Positions 19,110 to 29,801 of a DNA stretch of 64,000 nt are shown in pieces (the first letter of the stretch is position 1; each line of letters begins with the position of its first letter). The DNA is taken from positions 1 to 64,000 of the forward strand of contig JYJN01000155.1 in the NCBI GenBank assembly GCA_003263845.1, given 5' to 3'. The DNA is from Vibrio aestivus. Lineage in GTDB: Bacteria; Pseudomonadota; Gammaproteobacteria; Enterobacterales; Vibrionaceae. The notes beneath the pieces are model-generated. The model made no database searches. It saw only the letters and a list, made by a program, of their open reading frames with translations, and was not told the origin of the DNA. Made by a program: the position numbers and the translations under genes.

Positions 19110-20986
19110 ATGACTGAACAATATAATGCTGGAGCCATTGAGGTTCTTAATGGTTTAGAGCCAGTACGTCGCCGACCTGGGATGTATACGGATACAGCGC
19201 GCCCGAATCACTTGGGCCAAGAAGTTATCGATAACAGTGTCGATGAAGCGCTAGCCGGACATGCCTCCAAGGTACAAGTGATATTGCACGCCGATCAATC
19301 GCTAGAGGTGATTGATGATGGGCGTGGTATGCCTGTTGATATTCACCCAGAAGAAAAGATCTCTGGCGTAGAACTGATTTTCTGTAAGCTGCACGCGGGT
19401 GGTAAGTTTTCCAATAAAAACTACCAGTTCTCAGGTGGTTTGCACGGGGTAGGTATCTCCGTTGTCAATGCCCTTTCCAAGCGTGTTGAAGTGGCGGTTC
19501 GTCGTGAAGGCCAAGTGTATGAAATGGCTTTTGAGAACGGTAATAAGGTTGAAGAGCTAACGGTGACAGGCACTTGTGGTCGCCGCAATAAAGGGACCAG
19601 TGTTCACTTCTGGCCAGATGCCAGTTACTTCGATTCAGCGAATTTCTCTGTTACGCGCCTAGTGAACAACTTACGCGCTAAAGCCGTGCTTTGCCCTGGC
19701 CTTGAAATTACCTTCAGTGACAAGGTAAACAACAAAGATTACCGCTGGTTCTACGAAGATGGCTTGAAAGATTACCTACCGAAGCGTTAAAGGTTTCCCA
19801 GTCTTACCAGAGTCCCCATTTACTGGTGAATTTAAGGCAGAAACCGAAGCGGCAACTTGGGCGGTAATTTGGCAGCCAGAAGGCGGTGATATGATCACCG
19901 AAAGCTACGTTAACCTCATTCCTACTGCTCAAGGTGGTACGCATGTTAACGGTCTGCGTCAGGGCTTGTTGGATGCAATGCGTGAGTTCTGTGAATTCCG
20001 CAATCTTCTTCCACGCGGTGTCAAACTGACCGGTGATGATGTCTTTGAACGCTGTTCGTACGTCTTGTCGGTGAAAATGCAAGACCCTCAATTTGCAGGC
20101 CAAACCAAAGAGCGTCTATCGTCGCGCCAAACGGCAGCGTTCGTGTCGGGGGGTTAAAGATGCCTTCAGTTTATGGCTAAATGAGAAGCCGCAACTGGCT
20201 GAACTGCTTGCTGAATCATGTATTGCCAATGCGCACCGCCGCATGCGAGCAAGCAAAAAAGTCGTGCGTAAAAAAGTGGCTTCAGGTCCAGCACTGCCAG
20301 GTAAGTTGACAGATTGTTCAGTACAAGACTTAAACCGCACTGAAATCTTCTTTGTGGAAGGTGACTCGGCGGGTGGTTCTGCAAAACAGGCGCGTGATCG
20401 TGAGTTCCAAGCAGTGATGCCACTGCGCGGTAAAATTCTCAATACTTGGGAAGTATCAGCAGACCAAGTACTGGCTTCACAAGAGGTACATGATATCTCT
20501 GTTGCTCTGGGAATTGATCCAGACAGCGATAACCTCAGCAGCCTGCGTTACGGTAAAATCTGTATTCTTGCCGATGCGGACTCGGATGGTCTTCATATCG
20601 CAACGCTACTATGTGCCTTGTTTACTCGTCACTTTAAAGCGCTGGTGGAAGCAGGCCATATCTATGTCGCTATGCCGCCTCTTTACCGAATCGATTGTGG
20701 TAAAGAAGTGTTCTATGCCTTAGATGACGATGAAAAAGAGGGCATTCTAGAGCGCCTTTCTAAGAAGAAAGCCAAGATCAACGTTCAGCGATTCAAAGGT
20801 CTGGGTGAGATGAACCCACTTCAATTGCGCGAAACGACAATGGATCCAAATACTCGTCGTCTTGTTCAGCTGACTATCGATGATAGCCAAGCCACCATGG
20901 AAATGATGGATATGCTGCTTGGCAAGAAGCGAGCGGATGATCGTCGTACTTGGTTGCAAAGTAACGGCGACATGGCAGAGGTTTAA
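19110..20986 (+). CDS. parE: Topoisomerase IV subunit B (frameshifts at two sites)
   Basis: ATPase subunit of the decatenating topoisomerase. GHKL motifs (EVIDNSVDEALAGHA, IDDGRGMPVD, GGLHGVGISVVNALS) lie in the N-terminal third, and TOPRIM motifs (VEGDSAGGSAKQARD, DADSDGLHIA) in the last third. The start MTEQYNAGAIEVL at 19110 matches family N-termini; about 120 bases of open frame upstream are rejected. The frame breaks at 19779-19787 (two missing bases give DYLxEAVKGFPVLPESP) and at the G run at 20148-20153 (two missing, or one surplus; expected SGVVKDAF). Repaired length is about 626 residues. parC follows three bases after the stop. parE is essential, so these breaks cannot be real in a viable cell. 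Confidence 0.92.
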
Positions 20987-20989
20987 TGA

Positions 20990-23271
20990 ATGTCTAACGA
21001 AATTACTTATGATGGCGTTGAACAGTTGCCAATGCGCAAGTTCACAGAAGACGCTTATCTAAACTATTCAATGTACGTCATCATGGACCGTGCCTTGCCT
21101 TATATTGGCGATGGTTTAAAACCGGTTCAACGACGTATCATCTACGCGATGTCGGAGCTTGGTTTATCGGCAGCAGCGAAATACAAAAAATCGGCACGTA
21201 CCGTTGGTGACGTTCTGGGTAAGTATCACCCACACGGCGACTCAGCGTGTTACGAAGCGATGGTTTTGATGGCTCAGCCGTTCTCTTACCGTTATCCATT
21301 GGTTGATGGTCAAGGTAACTGGGGGGCGCCAGATGATCCTAAATCATTTGCTGCGATGCGTTATACCGAAGCGAAACTGTCGAAGTTTGCTGAGGTATTG
21401 CTTGGTGAATTAGGCCAAGGCACGGTTGAATGGCAACCAAACTTTGATGGCACAATGAAAGAGCCACAAATGTTGCCAGCTCGTCTGCCACATATCTTGC
21501 TGAATGGTGTGACGGGTATTGCTGTAGGTATGGCAACAGACATCCCGCCTCACAATGTACGCGAGATTGCGGATGCGACCATCCATATGATCGACAATCC
21601 TAAGTCTGAGCTTTCTGAGGTGATGGACTTTGTGAAAGGTCCAGATTACCCAACTGAAGCGGAAATTATTTCGCCGAAGTCGGACATCGAAAAGATCTAT
21701 CGCACCGGACGTGGCAGCATTAAGATGCGTGCTGTATGGCATAAAGAGGGCGGTGATATTGTTATTACCTCTCTACCGCACCAAGTATCGGGCGCTAAAC
21801 TGCTAGAGCAGATCGCAAACCAAATGCGTGCGAAGAAACTGCCGATGGTAGATGATTTGCGTGACGAATCGGATCACGAGAACCCAACCCGTATCGTGGT
21901 GGTTCCTCGTTCTAACCGCATCGACTGCGATCAGTTGATGAACCACTTGTTTGCATCAACCGATCTTGAACGCAGTTATCGCGTTAACCTAAACATGATT
22001 GGTTTGGACAATCGTCCTCAAGTTAAAGGGTTAGTTCAAATTCTATCGGAGTGGATTGAGTTCCGCCGCTCAACGGTAAGACGTCGCCTACAGCACCGTT
22101 TAGATAAGGTGCTAGCTCGTCTACACATCTTAGAAGGTTTGTTGATTGCTTACCTGAACTTGGATGAAGTGATTGAAATCATTCGTACTGAAGATGATCC
22201 TAAAGCTGTACTTATGGAGCGTTTCGGTATCACAGATATTCAAGCCGATGCGATTCTAGATACTAAACTTCGTCACTTAGCTAAACTCGAAGAGATGAAG
22301 ATCCGCGGTGAGCAAGATGAACTAGAGAAAGAGCGTGAGAAGTTAGAGAAGTTACTTGGCTCAGAGCGTCGTCTGAACACGCTACTGAAAAAAGAGATCC
22401 AAGCGGATGCTGATAAGTATGGCGATGATCGTCGTTCTCCACTTGTTGAGCGTGCAGAAGCCAAAGCGCTAACTGAGCGCGATCTTGTGCCTAGTGAACC
22501 AATCACGGTTGTACTATCTGAGAAAGGTTGGATTCGCCACGCGAAAGGTCATGATGTTGATGCTTCAGGTCTAAACTACAAGTCAGGTGATAAGTACTTG
22601 GCGAGTGCTCGAGGCAAGAGCAATCAACCTGCGGTGTTCTTAGGTAGTGATGGGCGAAGCTATTCTCTTGAGTCGCACTCTTTACCTTCTGCTCGTAGTC
22701 AAGGTGAACCGATTACTGGTCGCTTAAATGTCGCAGCAGGGACCACCATCAGCCAAGTGGTGATGGGGGAAGAAGAGCAGCTATGGTTAGTTGGCTCGGA
22801 TGCCGGTTACGGCTTTGTTTGTAAGGGCAGCGATATGTTGTCTAAGAACCGAAGTGGTAAGGCGTTGGTTAATTTGCCACAAAATGCGCAGATCATGACA
22901 CCATACCCAATTGCGAATTTGGATGCTGATGAGATCCTAGCGATCACAAACCTTGGCCGTATGCTGTTGTTCCCAATTAAAGATCTGCCTCAACTTGGCA
23001 AAGGTAAGGGTAACAAGATCATTAATATTCCAGCGGCGAAGGCGAAAGAGCGTGAAGAGTTTGTTTCTCACTTGATGGCATTACCGCCAGAAGCGTCACT
23101 CACATTGTACGCAGGGAAACGTAAGCTGGGTCTTAAGCTACTGATCTGGAGAACTTCCGTGGTGAGCGTGGCCGACGTGGTGGCTTGCTACCTCGAGGCT
23201 TGCAACGTGTGACTCGTATTGAAATTGAGTCGGCCAAAGAGGTTGATGAATCGGAGTCAACGGACGACTAA
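20990..23271 (+). CDS. parC: Topoisomerase IV subunit A (one frameshift near the end)
   Basis: DNA-cleaving subunit of topoisomerase IV. The catalytic Tyr is in [10 protein letters not shown] (about 124). The quinolone-resistance region reads [15 protein letters not shown] with Ser at about 85 and Glu at about 89, the wild-type residues. A coiled-coil gate and a C-terminal beta-pinwheel follow. The frame breaks near 23140. Restoring one A ([18 protein letters not shown]) carries the protein to TAA at 23269-23271 and about 760 residues ending in an acidic tail; otherwise the last pinwheel strand is replaced. A terminator follows. Confidence 0.93.
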
Positions 23272-23295
23272 TATCGAGTTCGTTGAACTATAACG

Positions 23296-23338
23296 AAAAA
23301 GCCCCGTATTGCTTTTGTAGCAGATTGCGGGGCTTTTT
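23296..23338. terminator. Bidirectional terminator between parC and degS
   Basis: Arms AAAAAGCCCCG and CGGGGCTTTTT around a 21-nt internal segment. It can stop transcripts from both sides. Confidence 0.8.
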
Positions 23339-23368
23339 ACTTTCACATTGTGTGATGAAGATAATTGG

Positions 23369-24431
23369 CTACTGGCGTGTATCTTCTTCAATGAGTACAG
23401 GTAGAGTGATCTCTTCCCCTTTACGCAAGACTAGAATATCCACGGTAGTGCCTGGCCTTAAGTCTGTCACGATATCCATGACACTTTGTCTGCCGTTCAC
23501 TTTATGGCCGTCAATCGTCAGAATAATATCTTGTTCTTCAAAACCAGCTTTTGAAGCTGGGCCATTAGGGTCGACACCAAGCACGACAATACCTCCAAGG
23601 TGTTCACTTCCAAGAAGCCGTGAAGTTACTGAATTAATGTCTTGGCCATCAATACCGATGTAGCCGCGAATAACTCGGCCATCAGCGATAATCTTATCCA
23701 TAATTTTCTGTGCAAGAGGGAAGGGGATAGCAAATGAAATGCCGTAGGTTTCTAGCTCAGTTGCTTGCTGGAAAGAGGCAGTATTAATCCCTACTAGCTC
23801 ACCTTGAGTATTTACCAAAGCTCCACCTGAGTTACCTTCATTGATGGCGGCGTCAGTCTGAATAAAAGCTTGGCGACCATCTAGGCTAATGGAAGATCGT
23901 CCTGTTGCTGAAATAATACCGAAAGTGGTGGTTTGACCGAGGTTATATGGGTTACCAATTGCGAGTACGACATCACCTACTTTAGCTTTGTAGTCCGGAT
24001 TTTGCGGGATAACAGGAAGATTGCTTCCTTCCACTCGTAAAATGGCAATATCAGTTCTTCTGTCGGTTCCCACTAATTGCGCCGCGGCAACGCGGCCATC
24101 TTGCAAAGCAACAATGATTTGATCTGCTTGAGCGATAACGTGGTAGTTAGTGATGATATAGCCTTTATCACTGACGATTACCCCGATCCAAGACCTTGAG
24201 TGAGAGTTGAACTTTATCGCTTTCGGTGTACTTTCGGCTGTAGATATTGACCACCGCAGGAGCGGCTTTGCGAACAGCACCATTGAATGAAATCTGAAGT
24301 TTATCGGCAGTAAGTGGAATGCTTGGAAGCTCGGCGTTGGAAAGATTCGGGCGCAATGATGGCATGGCTACGAGTAGTAAGGCTGCCGTCACAAGTCCTA
24401 ACGCGATGGAACGAAATAAAAAATTCAGCAT
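23369..24431 (-). CDS. degS: Site-1 protease of the sigma-E response (two frameshifts)
   Basis: Inner-membrane-anchored trypsin-like protease that cuts RseA when its PDZ domain binds misfolded porin tails. An N-terminal anchor (FRSIALGLVTAALLLVAMPS) is followed by catalytic His in IITNYHVI, Asp in RRTDIAILRV and Ser in EGNSGGAL, then one PDZ domain (GYIGIDGQDINSVT onward). Two missing bases on the minus strand, near 24199 (T) and in the run at 24181-24184 (G), break the frame just before the catalytic His. Repair gives LSLQGLGSGVIVSDKGYI and 354 residues, equal to E. coli DegS. degQ lies upstream on the same strand but ends at its own terminator. Confidence 0.92.
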
Positions 24432-24509
24432 GCCTTTTTGAGCTCTCCTGCCACTAAATTAGCCAATTGCAAATAGAAACAGAAGGATAGCATTAGATAC
24501 TTAAATAAT

Positions 24510-24541
24510 AAAAGGACGGCTAAAAATATAGCCGTCCTTTT
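24510..24541. terminator. Terminator after degQ
   Basis: Arms AAAAGGACGGCTA / TAGCCGTCCTTTT around AAAATA, between degQ and degS. It suggests degS is mainly transcribed on its own. Confidence 0.88.
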
Positions 24542-24595
24542 GACGTGACTTCACTGTTTTCTGTCATTTCTGACTTGATTATTGCCTGCTTTGAC

Positions 24596-25957
24596 CTAGC
24601 GAACCACTAAATAGATAGTGCGATCACCACGTTGAATGTTTAGTGCAAGTACTCCAGGTTTGGTTTCCAAGAGCGCTCGAAGCTCTGCGAGGTTCTTCAC
24701 TCGTTGGCGGTTAACGCCAATGATGATATCACCTTCCTGCAGTTGGTAACTTGCGGCAGGTGACCCCTCTTGAACAGAGCTGACTTTAACACCTTGTACG
24801 GAGTCGGCAGATGTTGTGTTAGTCAGTGATGCACCCGTCAGGCCTTCATGCAGTTTTTCAGCCGTCGTTTGAACATCGGCTTGTTCACCAAGTGTGACTT
24901 CAAACTGTTTCGATTTACCATCACGTACTACGCCCAGCTCAATGGTTTTACCTGCTCCTAGGGTAGCGACTTTGGCACGGAGTTCGCTGAAGGTGCTGAT
25001 CTTCTTACCATTCACCGATACTATGATGTCACCCGCCTCGATCCCCGCTTCTTCGGCGGCACTTTCAGGCATAACTTGGCTAACAAAAGCGCCTTTACTG
25101 GATTCATAGCCTAAAGCTTCAGCAAGTTCAGAAGTGACTTCACCGCCTTGAACCCCCAACATGCCACGCTTAACCTCACCAAAATCAATAATTTGGCTAG
25201 TTAAATTCGACATCATGTTGGATGGGATGGCGAAACCAATACCGACGTTACCCCCATTAGGGCCAAGGATTGCAGTATTGATGCCGATAAGTTCACCATT
25301 GAGGTTCACTAAGGCACCACCAGAGTTACCACTGTTAATGGCGGCATCAGTTTGAATGAAGTTCTCAAAGTTCTCTAGGTTTAACCCGCTGCGACCAAGA
25401 GCAGAAACGATGCCAGAGGTGACGGTTTGACCTAGACCGAATGGGTTACCAATGGCAACGGTGAAATCGCCAACTCTCAGTTTGTCTGAATCTGCGACAT
25501 CTATTTGAGTGAGGTTTTTAGCCGACTCTAACTTTAACAGGGCAATATCTGACATTTGGTCACCACCAACGAGTTCTGCTTTGAACTCACGACCATCGTG
25601 TAGGCGTACACGGATCTTTTCAGCGTTATTGATTACGTGGTAGTTAGTCACAATGTGGCCTTGCTCTGCATCAATAATGACGCCGGAGCCTAAACCACGA
25701 AATGGGCGCTCTTGGGTCTGCTCGGGAATGCCAAAGAAGAAGCGAAATTGTTCTGGAATTTGTTGCTGTGCGACTTGCGTACCTTCTACCGCAATACTGA
25801 CGACGGCTGGAGTGACTCGTTCCAGCATGGGTGCCAAACTTGGCAGTTGTTGGTGATCGACAGAAAGGGGTAGCGCAGCAGTGGCAGGAACTGGCGCGAT
25901 GATTGAACTTAAGCTTAGAGAAAGGGTTGCTAATGCAAGCAAAGGTTTATTCATCAT
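24596..25957 (-). CDS. degQ: Periplasmic serine protease/chaperone of the Do family (DegQ)
   Basis: Periplasmic quality-control protease, about 453 residues. The signal peptide (MNKPLLALATLSLSLSSIIA, cleaved near ATAALP) precedes the triad His in IVTNYHVI, Asp in MSDIALLKL and Ser in NSGNSGGALV, then two PDZ domains (GMLGVQGGEVTSEL and the second around QEGDIIIGVNRQRV). The shape and the SLAPMLERVTPAVVSI N-terminus point to DegQ rather than DegP. Two adjacent ATGs (25955-25957 and 25952-25954) follow GGAG at four and seven bases; either could be used. Eighteen upstream codons in frame are rejected because the signal peptide would be buried. Order zapG-degQ-degS, as in E. coli. Confidence 0.92.
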   Translation of the reverse strand: MMNKPLLALATLSLSLSSIIAPVPATAALPLSVDHQQLPSLAPMLERVTPAVVSIAVEGTQVAQQQIPEQFRFFFGIPEQTQERPFRGLGSGVIIDAEQGHIVTNYHVINNAEKIRVRLHDGREFKAELVGGDQMSDIALLKLESAKNLTQIDVADSDKLRVGDFTVAIGNPFGLGQTVTSGIVSALGRSGLNLENFENFIQTDAAINSGNSGGALVNLNGELIGINTAILGPNGGNVGIGFAIPSNMMSNLTSQIIDFGEVKRGMLGVQGGEVTSELAEALGYESSKGAFVSQVMPESAAEEAGIEAGDIIVSVNGKKISTFSELRAKVATLGAGKTIELGVVRDGKSKQFEVTLGEQADVQTTAEKLHEGLTGASLTNTTSADSVQGVKVSSVQEGSPAASYQLQEGDIIIGVNRQRVKNLAELRALLETKPGVLALNIQRGDRTIYLVVR

Positions 25958-26065
25958 AAAACTCCAACTATTAAGTGAATGCCTATCTTCAGATATATCT
26001 TTATATACGAAGATAGGCACTAGTGAGTTTTATGACTCAAAAATTAATTGAAAGTTCAGCGGTTT

Positions 26066-26518
26066 TTAGGATGCCTTTGCAGTAACGACATCAGCGGGTT
26101 GAATGATCTCTTTTTTATCTTCATTCAAAAGGCCAGTTGCACCGTTTGCGTAGTCTTTCGGAGCTTGTTCCATTTTAGGTTGCTCAACTTGTACTTCTGA
26201 CTCGTCGAGATTGTGCTGAGTAATCTTTTTGGCAAATGGGTTATCTTGAGCCGGTTGCTCAGGAAGCAGTTCAGATGAAGTCTTCGCCATATGCTGATAA
26301 AGCTTAGTGTAATCTTTACCAAGCGTGTCTAGCATCTCAGCAGTTTGAGCAAAATGATCTGAAAGGTCTTGGCGCTGTTGTTCGAGTTCGTATTTAGCGG
26401 CCTCTAGATCCTTTTTAACGGTTTTTTGTTTTTTGTATTCTGGGTTAGAAATACGAGCGATAACAACACCCAGTACAGTACCAACTAGCAAGCCAACAAG
26501 GGCGTAAATCCACGGCAT
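26066..26518 (-). CDS. zapG: Z-ring-associated protein ZapG (YhcB, DUF1043)
   Basis: A 150-residue inner-membrane protein: one N-terminal membrane segment (MPWIYALVGLLVGTVLGVVI) and a cytoplasmic coiled coil (VKKDLEAAKYELEQQRQ, HFAQTAEMLDTLGKDY). YhcB/ZapG proteins link division and cell-wall growth in Enterobacteria. The C-terminal 50 residues are low-complexity and variable, as in the family. It is transcribed towards degQ and diverges from zapE, another division gene, the conserved E. coli layout. Confidence 0.88.
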   Translation of the reverse strand: MPWIYALVGLLVGTVLGVVIARISNPEYKKQKTVKKDLEAAKYELEQQRQDLSDHFAQTAEMLDTLGKDYTKLYQHMAKTSSELLPEQPAQDNPFAKKITQHNLDESEVQVEQPKMEQAPKDYANGATGLLNEDKKEIIQPADVVTAKAS

Positions 26519-26701
26519 AAAAGCTCCTTATCGTTGTTGTTTAACATGTTTGCAACCACTTGGTTACACATGTCGAAAGTCCATGGTACTATGAGTTTCA
26601 TACCCAATAAAGAAAAAGTGCATAAGCATTTTGTTTAATCTTGTAAGACCTTCTTCCTAAAGCATTTCGTCCTTAGGTGTATTCTATAAAGTAGTAAAGT
26701 A

Positions 26702-27802
26702 ATGACCCCGAAAGAAAAATACTTGCATGATATCCGTGAACTCGGTTTTCAAGAAGATGCCGCTCAAGCGCAAGCTGTTGAAGCCTTAGATAAGCTATAT
26801 CACGAGTTCAACGACTACATTTCAGCCCAGCCTGAGGAAATCAAAGGTTGGAAGAAATGGTTTGTTAAGCCGCAGGAAGTGATTGCGCCAAAAGGTCTCT
26901 ACTTTTGGGGCGGTGTAGGGCGCGGTAAAACTTACTTGATGGATACCTTTTTTGACGCGCTACCAAGCGATAAAAAGATGCGGGTTCACTTTCACCGCTT
27001 TATGTACCGTGTACATGATGAGTTGAAGGCACTGGGCGAGCAGTCTGACCCATTAGAAGCGATAGCGGATACATTCAAAGAAGAGGCAGAGATTATTTGC
27101 TTCGACGAGTTTTTTGTTTCCGATATCACCGATGCAATGATCCTTGGAACCTTATTTCAAGCGCTGTTTGAGCGAGGTGTCATTCTTGTCGCGACCTCCA
27201 ACATCCCACCTAAAGATCTCTACCGAAATGGCTTGCAGCGCGCGCGCTTTTTACCTGCAATTAAATTGATTGAAGAAAACTGCCTCGTTATGAATGTGGA
27301 TAGTGGAGTGGACTATCGCTTGCGTACTCTTGAGCAAGCTGAGATCTATCATTTTCCTCTAGACAAAGCTGCAACCGAGAATCTGTATCGTTATTACGGC
27401 CAGCTAGTTGGTGAGGGAAAAGCAAAAGACTTGCAGATAGATATTAATCATCGCAGTATTCCCGTTATCGAAGCGAGTGACGGAGTTCTCCATGCCTCTT
27501 TTGAGCAGTTATGTCAGTCTGCGCGCAGTCAAAATGACTATATCGAAATGTCTCGCATCTATCACACTGTACTGCTTGCTGATGTACAACAGATGGGAGC
27601 CACCCTTGATGATGCTGCCCGTCGCTTCATTGCTTTAGTCGATGAATTTTACGAAAGAAACGTGAAGCTTATAATTTCGGCTGAGGTGGCAATGGATGCA
27701 TTATATAGTGGTGGACAACTCGAATTTGAGTTTAAGCGATGTTTGTCACGATTAATTGAAATGCAAAGCCATGATTACCTAGCAAAAGAGCACTTAGGCT
27801 AA
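26702..27802 (+). CDS. zapE: Division-associated ATPase ZapE (AFG1 family)
   Basis: A 366-residue AFG1-type P-loop ATPase that binds FtsZ and tunes the Z ring under stress in E. coli. Walker A is GGVGRGKTYLMD (about 75), Walker B is IICFDEFFVSD (about 145), and sensor motifs include LVATSNIPPKDLYRNGLQR. The start MTPKEKYLHDI is the family N-terminus; the ribosome site is weak. It diverges from zapG across 183 bp and precedes rplM by 239 bp. Confidence 0.9.
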   Translation: MTPKEKYLHDIRELGFQEDAAQAQAVEALDKLYHEFNDYISAQPEEIKGWKKWFVKPQEVIAPKGLYFWGGVGRGKTYLMDTFFDALPSDKKMRVHFHRFMYRVHDELKALGEQSDPLEAIADTFKEEAEIICFDEFFVSDITDAMILGTLFQALFERGVILVATSNIPPKDLYRNGLQRARFLPAIKLIEENCLVMNVDSGVDYRLRTLEQAEIYHFPLDKAATENLYRYYGQLVGEGKAKDLQIDINHRSIPVIEASDGVLHASFEQLCQSARSQNDYIEMSRIYHTVLLADVQQMGATLDDAARRFIALVDEFYERNVKLIISAEVAMDALYSGGQLEFEFKRCLSRLIEMQSHDYLAKEHLG

Positions 27803-27860
27803 GGAAAATCACACAATTTTGGGCTGCGAGAAAAAAATCGTGATTTTGTTCAAAAAGAGG

Positions 27861-27888
27861 TGATTTTTTCAGCTTACTTCTCTATAAT
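27861..27888 (+). promoter_or_regulatory. Promoter of the rplM-rpsI operon
   Basis: Perfect -10 TATAAT at 27883-27888, followed by a G/C-containing start region (CCTGCG) typical of growth-rate-controlled genes. The -35 (about TGATTT, 27861-27866) is weak. Predicted leader is about 145 nt. Confidence 0.6.
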
Positions 27889-27992
27889 CCTGCGACCTAC
27901 CGTTACTGCTGGCCTCTAGTTATTAGATTTTCTATGGCTATGCGAGAGTTTCCAACACTCGAAGGGGTGATGAATGGGGCTCTTAGACAGTG

Positions 27993-28007
27993 GGAACATA
28001 TTGTTCC
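27993..28007 (+). promoter_or_regulatory. Hairpin in the rplM leader
   Basis: GGAACA-TAT-TGTTCC, a perfect six-bp stem ending 34 bases before the rplM ATG, within a long leader. L13 is known to repress its own operon through the leader in E. coli; this hairpin may be part of such a site, which is inference. Confidence 0.45.
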
Positions 28008-28041
28008 TTAAGTGTAAATTTTTTAATAGGTAATTATTAGC

Positions 28042-28470
28042 ATGAAAACTTTCGTTGCTAAACCAGAAACTGTAAAACGCGACTGGTATGTTGTAGACGC
28101 TGAAGGTAAAACTCTTGGTCGTCTAGCAAGTGAAATCGCTTCTCGCCTTCGCGGTAAGCATAAAGCTGAATACACTCCACACGTTGACACTGGTGATTAC
28201 ATCATCGTTGTAAACGCGGAGAAAGTTACTGTAACTGGTAACAAGGCTAAAGGTAAGATCTACTACCGTCACACTGAGTTCCCAGGCGGCCTAAAATCAA
28301 TCAGCTTCGAGAAGCTAATTGATCGCAAGCCAGAGATGGCTCTTGAACTAGCTGTTAAAGGTATGCTACCACGTGGTCCTCTTGGCCGTGCTATGTACCG
28401 TAAGCTAAAAGTTTACGCTGGTGCTGAGCACAACCATGTTGCTCAACAACCAACAGTACTAGACATCTAA
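28042..28470 (+). CDS. rplM: 50S ribosomal protein L13
   Basis: 142 residues, the usual length. It begins [20 protein letters not shown] and contains the L13 signature ([20 protein letters not shown]). An early-assembling protein of the large subunit. rpsI follows 15 bp later, so the two form the normal operon. A long leader with a hairpin precedes it. Confidence 0.98.
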   Translation: MKTFVAKPETVKRDWYVVDAEGKTLGRLASEIASRLRGKHKAEYTPHVDTGDYIIVVNAEKVTVTGNKAKGKIYYRHTEFPGGLKSISFEKLIDRKPEMALELAVKGMLPRGPLGRAMYRKLKVYAGAEHNHVAQQPTVLDI

Positions 28471-28485
28471 TCGGGGATTATGAAA

Positions 28486-28878
28486 ATGGCAGAGAATCAA
28501 TACTACGGCACTGGCCGTCGCAAAAGCTCAGCAGCTCGTGTTTTCATCAAGCCAGGCAATGGTGAGATCGTAATCAACAAGCGTAGCCTTGATGTTTACT
28601 TCGGTCGTCCAACTTCTCGTATGGTTGTTAAACAACCTCTAGAGCTAGTTGAACTAACTGAGAAACTAGACCTATACATCACTGTTTCTGGTGGTGGTAT
28701 TTCTGGCCAAGCTGGTGCTATCCGTCACGGTATCACTCGCGCGCTAATGGAATACGATGAGTCTCTACGTCCTGCTCTACGTGCAGCTGGCTACGTTACT
28801 CGTGACGCTCGTTGCGTTGAACGTAAGAAAGTTGGTCTACGTAAAGCACGTCGTCGTCCACAGTTCTCTAAGCGTTAA
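28486..28878 (+). CDS. rpsI: 30S ribosomal protein S9
   Basis: 130 residues beginning [20 protein letters not shown] and ending in the basic tail ([17 protein letters not shown]) that reaches the P-site tRNA anticodon loop. The ATG at 28486 is preferred: it lies eight bases after GGGGA, while the in-frame ATG at 28480 is only two bases from it. A terminator follows. Confidence 0.97.
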   Translation: MAENQYYGTGRRKSSAARVFIKPGNGEIVINKRSLDVYFGRPTSRMVVKQPLELVELTEKLDLYITVSGGGISGQAGAIRHGITRALMEYDESLRPALRAAGYVTRDARCVERKKVGLRKARRRPQFSKR

Positions 28879-28927
28879 TCTCTTTTTTACAAAGAGTTCG
28901 CTTCCAGTTATTACTGGATTGTGGTTC

Positions 28928-28957
28928 AAAAGCCTGGCATTTATGTCAGGCTTTTTT
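28928..28957 (+). terminator. Terminator of rplM-rpsI
   Basis: Ten-pair stem AGCCTGGCAT / ATGTCAGGCT (one G-U) with TT loop, then a run of T. Confidence 0.88.
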
Positions 28958-29080
28958 GTTTTTCCCCCTTCCCAAATCCTCTTCATTCCGAATACTTCCT
29001 CCTGATATCACTCAATTTTAGTGCTTTTGTGACCATGCGAACGCTTTGCCAGACGAATGTTGCAAAAAGGTAGCTTTATC

Positions 29081-29109
29081 TTGTCAAAAAGTAGGGTTTT
29101 ATTTATCAT
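29081..29109 (+). promoter_or_regulatory. Probable sigma-70 promoter of petABC
   Basis: TTGTCA (29081-29086), 17 bp, TATCAT (29104-29109): five of six matches in each box. Confidence 0.6.
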
Positions 29110-29207
29110 TTCCCGTCAAATAAATACAACTAAATTCGTATCATGTTAGCCATGCTCTGTAAGCGGAATAACAATAATCCAAAGGGAGCAAATGGGAGAA
29201 TGTTTGG

Positions 29208-29801
29208 ATGAGCAATGCGCCTTTAAATAACGGCCGTAGACGTTTCTTAACTGCCACAACCGCGGTTGTGGGTGGTTTGGGAGCAGCTGCTGTCGCCGTT
29301 CCTTTTATTAAATCTTGGAACCCAAGTGCCAAAGCGAAAGCGGCGGGTGCCCCTGTTGAAGTTGAAATTGGAAAACTTGAAGAAGGGCAAATGGTTCGTG
29401 TCGAGTGGCGAGGTAACCCTGTATGGGTTGTACGTCGTGCTCAGTCAGTTGTCGACACCCTAAAAGATCTTGACGGTCAGCTTCGTGACCCTAGCTCAAA
29501 TGAAGAGCAGCAGCCAGGTTATGCTCAGAATGCTTATCGCTCAATTAAGCCTGAGTATTTTGTGGCTGTTGGTATTTGTACCCACCTAGGTTGTTCGCCT
29601 ACTTATTTGCCAGATACTTTTGGCGAGCAAGTTCAAGGTGTGCGTTCTGGTTTCTTCTGCCCATGTCATGGCTCTAAATTTGATATGGCTGGTCGAGTAT
29701 TCCAAGGCGTTCCTGCACCACTAAACCTAGTGGTGCCTAAGCACATGTACTTAAGTGATACCAAAATTATCATCGGTGTTGATGAAACAGGGGAGGCATA
29801 A
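29208..29801 (+). CDS. petA: Ubiquinol-cytochrome c reductase, Rieske iron-sulfur subunit
   Basis: A 197-residue bc1-complex subunit. The N-terminus has a twin-arginine signal-anchor (GRRRFLTATTAVVGGLGAAA) that is not cleaved in Rieske proteins. The [2Fe-2S] ligands are in CTHLGC (about 126-131) and CPCHGS (about 147-152). It passes electrons from ubiquinol to cytochrome c1. The ATG at 29208 follows GGGAG at nine bases. The stop overlaps the petB start by one base. Confidence 0.96.
   Translation: MSNAPLNNGRRRFLTATTAVVGGLGAAAVAVPFIKSWNPSAKAKAAGAPVEVEIGKLEEGQMVRVEWRGNPVWVVRRAQSVVDTLKDLDGQLRDPSSNEEQQPGYAQNAYRSIKPEYFVAVGICTHLGCSPTYLPDTFGEQVQGVRSGFFCPCHGSKFDMAGRVFQGVPAPLNLVVPKHMYLSDTKIIIGVDETGEA

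Larger units (their letters stand above)
28879..29207. other. 329-bp gap between rpsI and petA
   Basis: Holds the rpsI terminator (28928-28957), a pyrimidine-rich stretch, and the petA promoter (29081-29109) with a leader of roughly 90 nt. I see no coding frame with a ribosome site. Confidence 0.7.
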
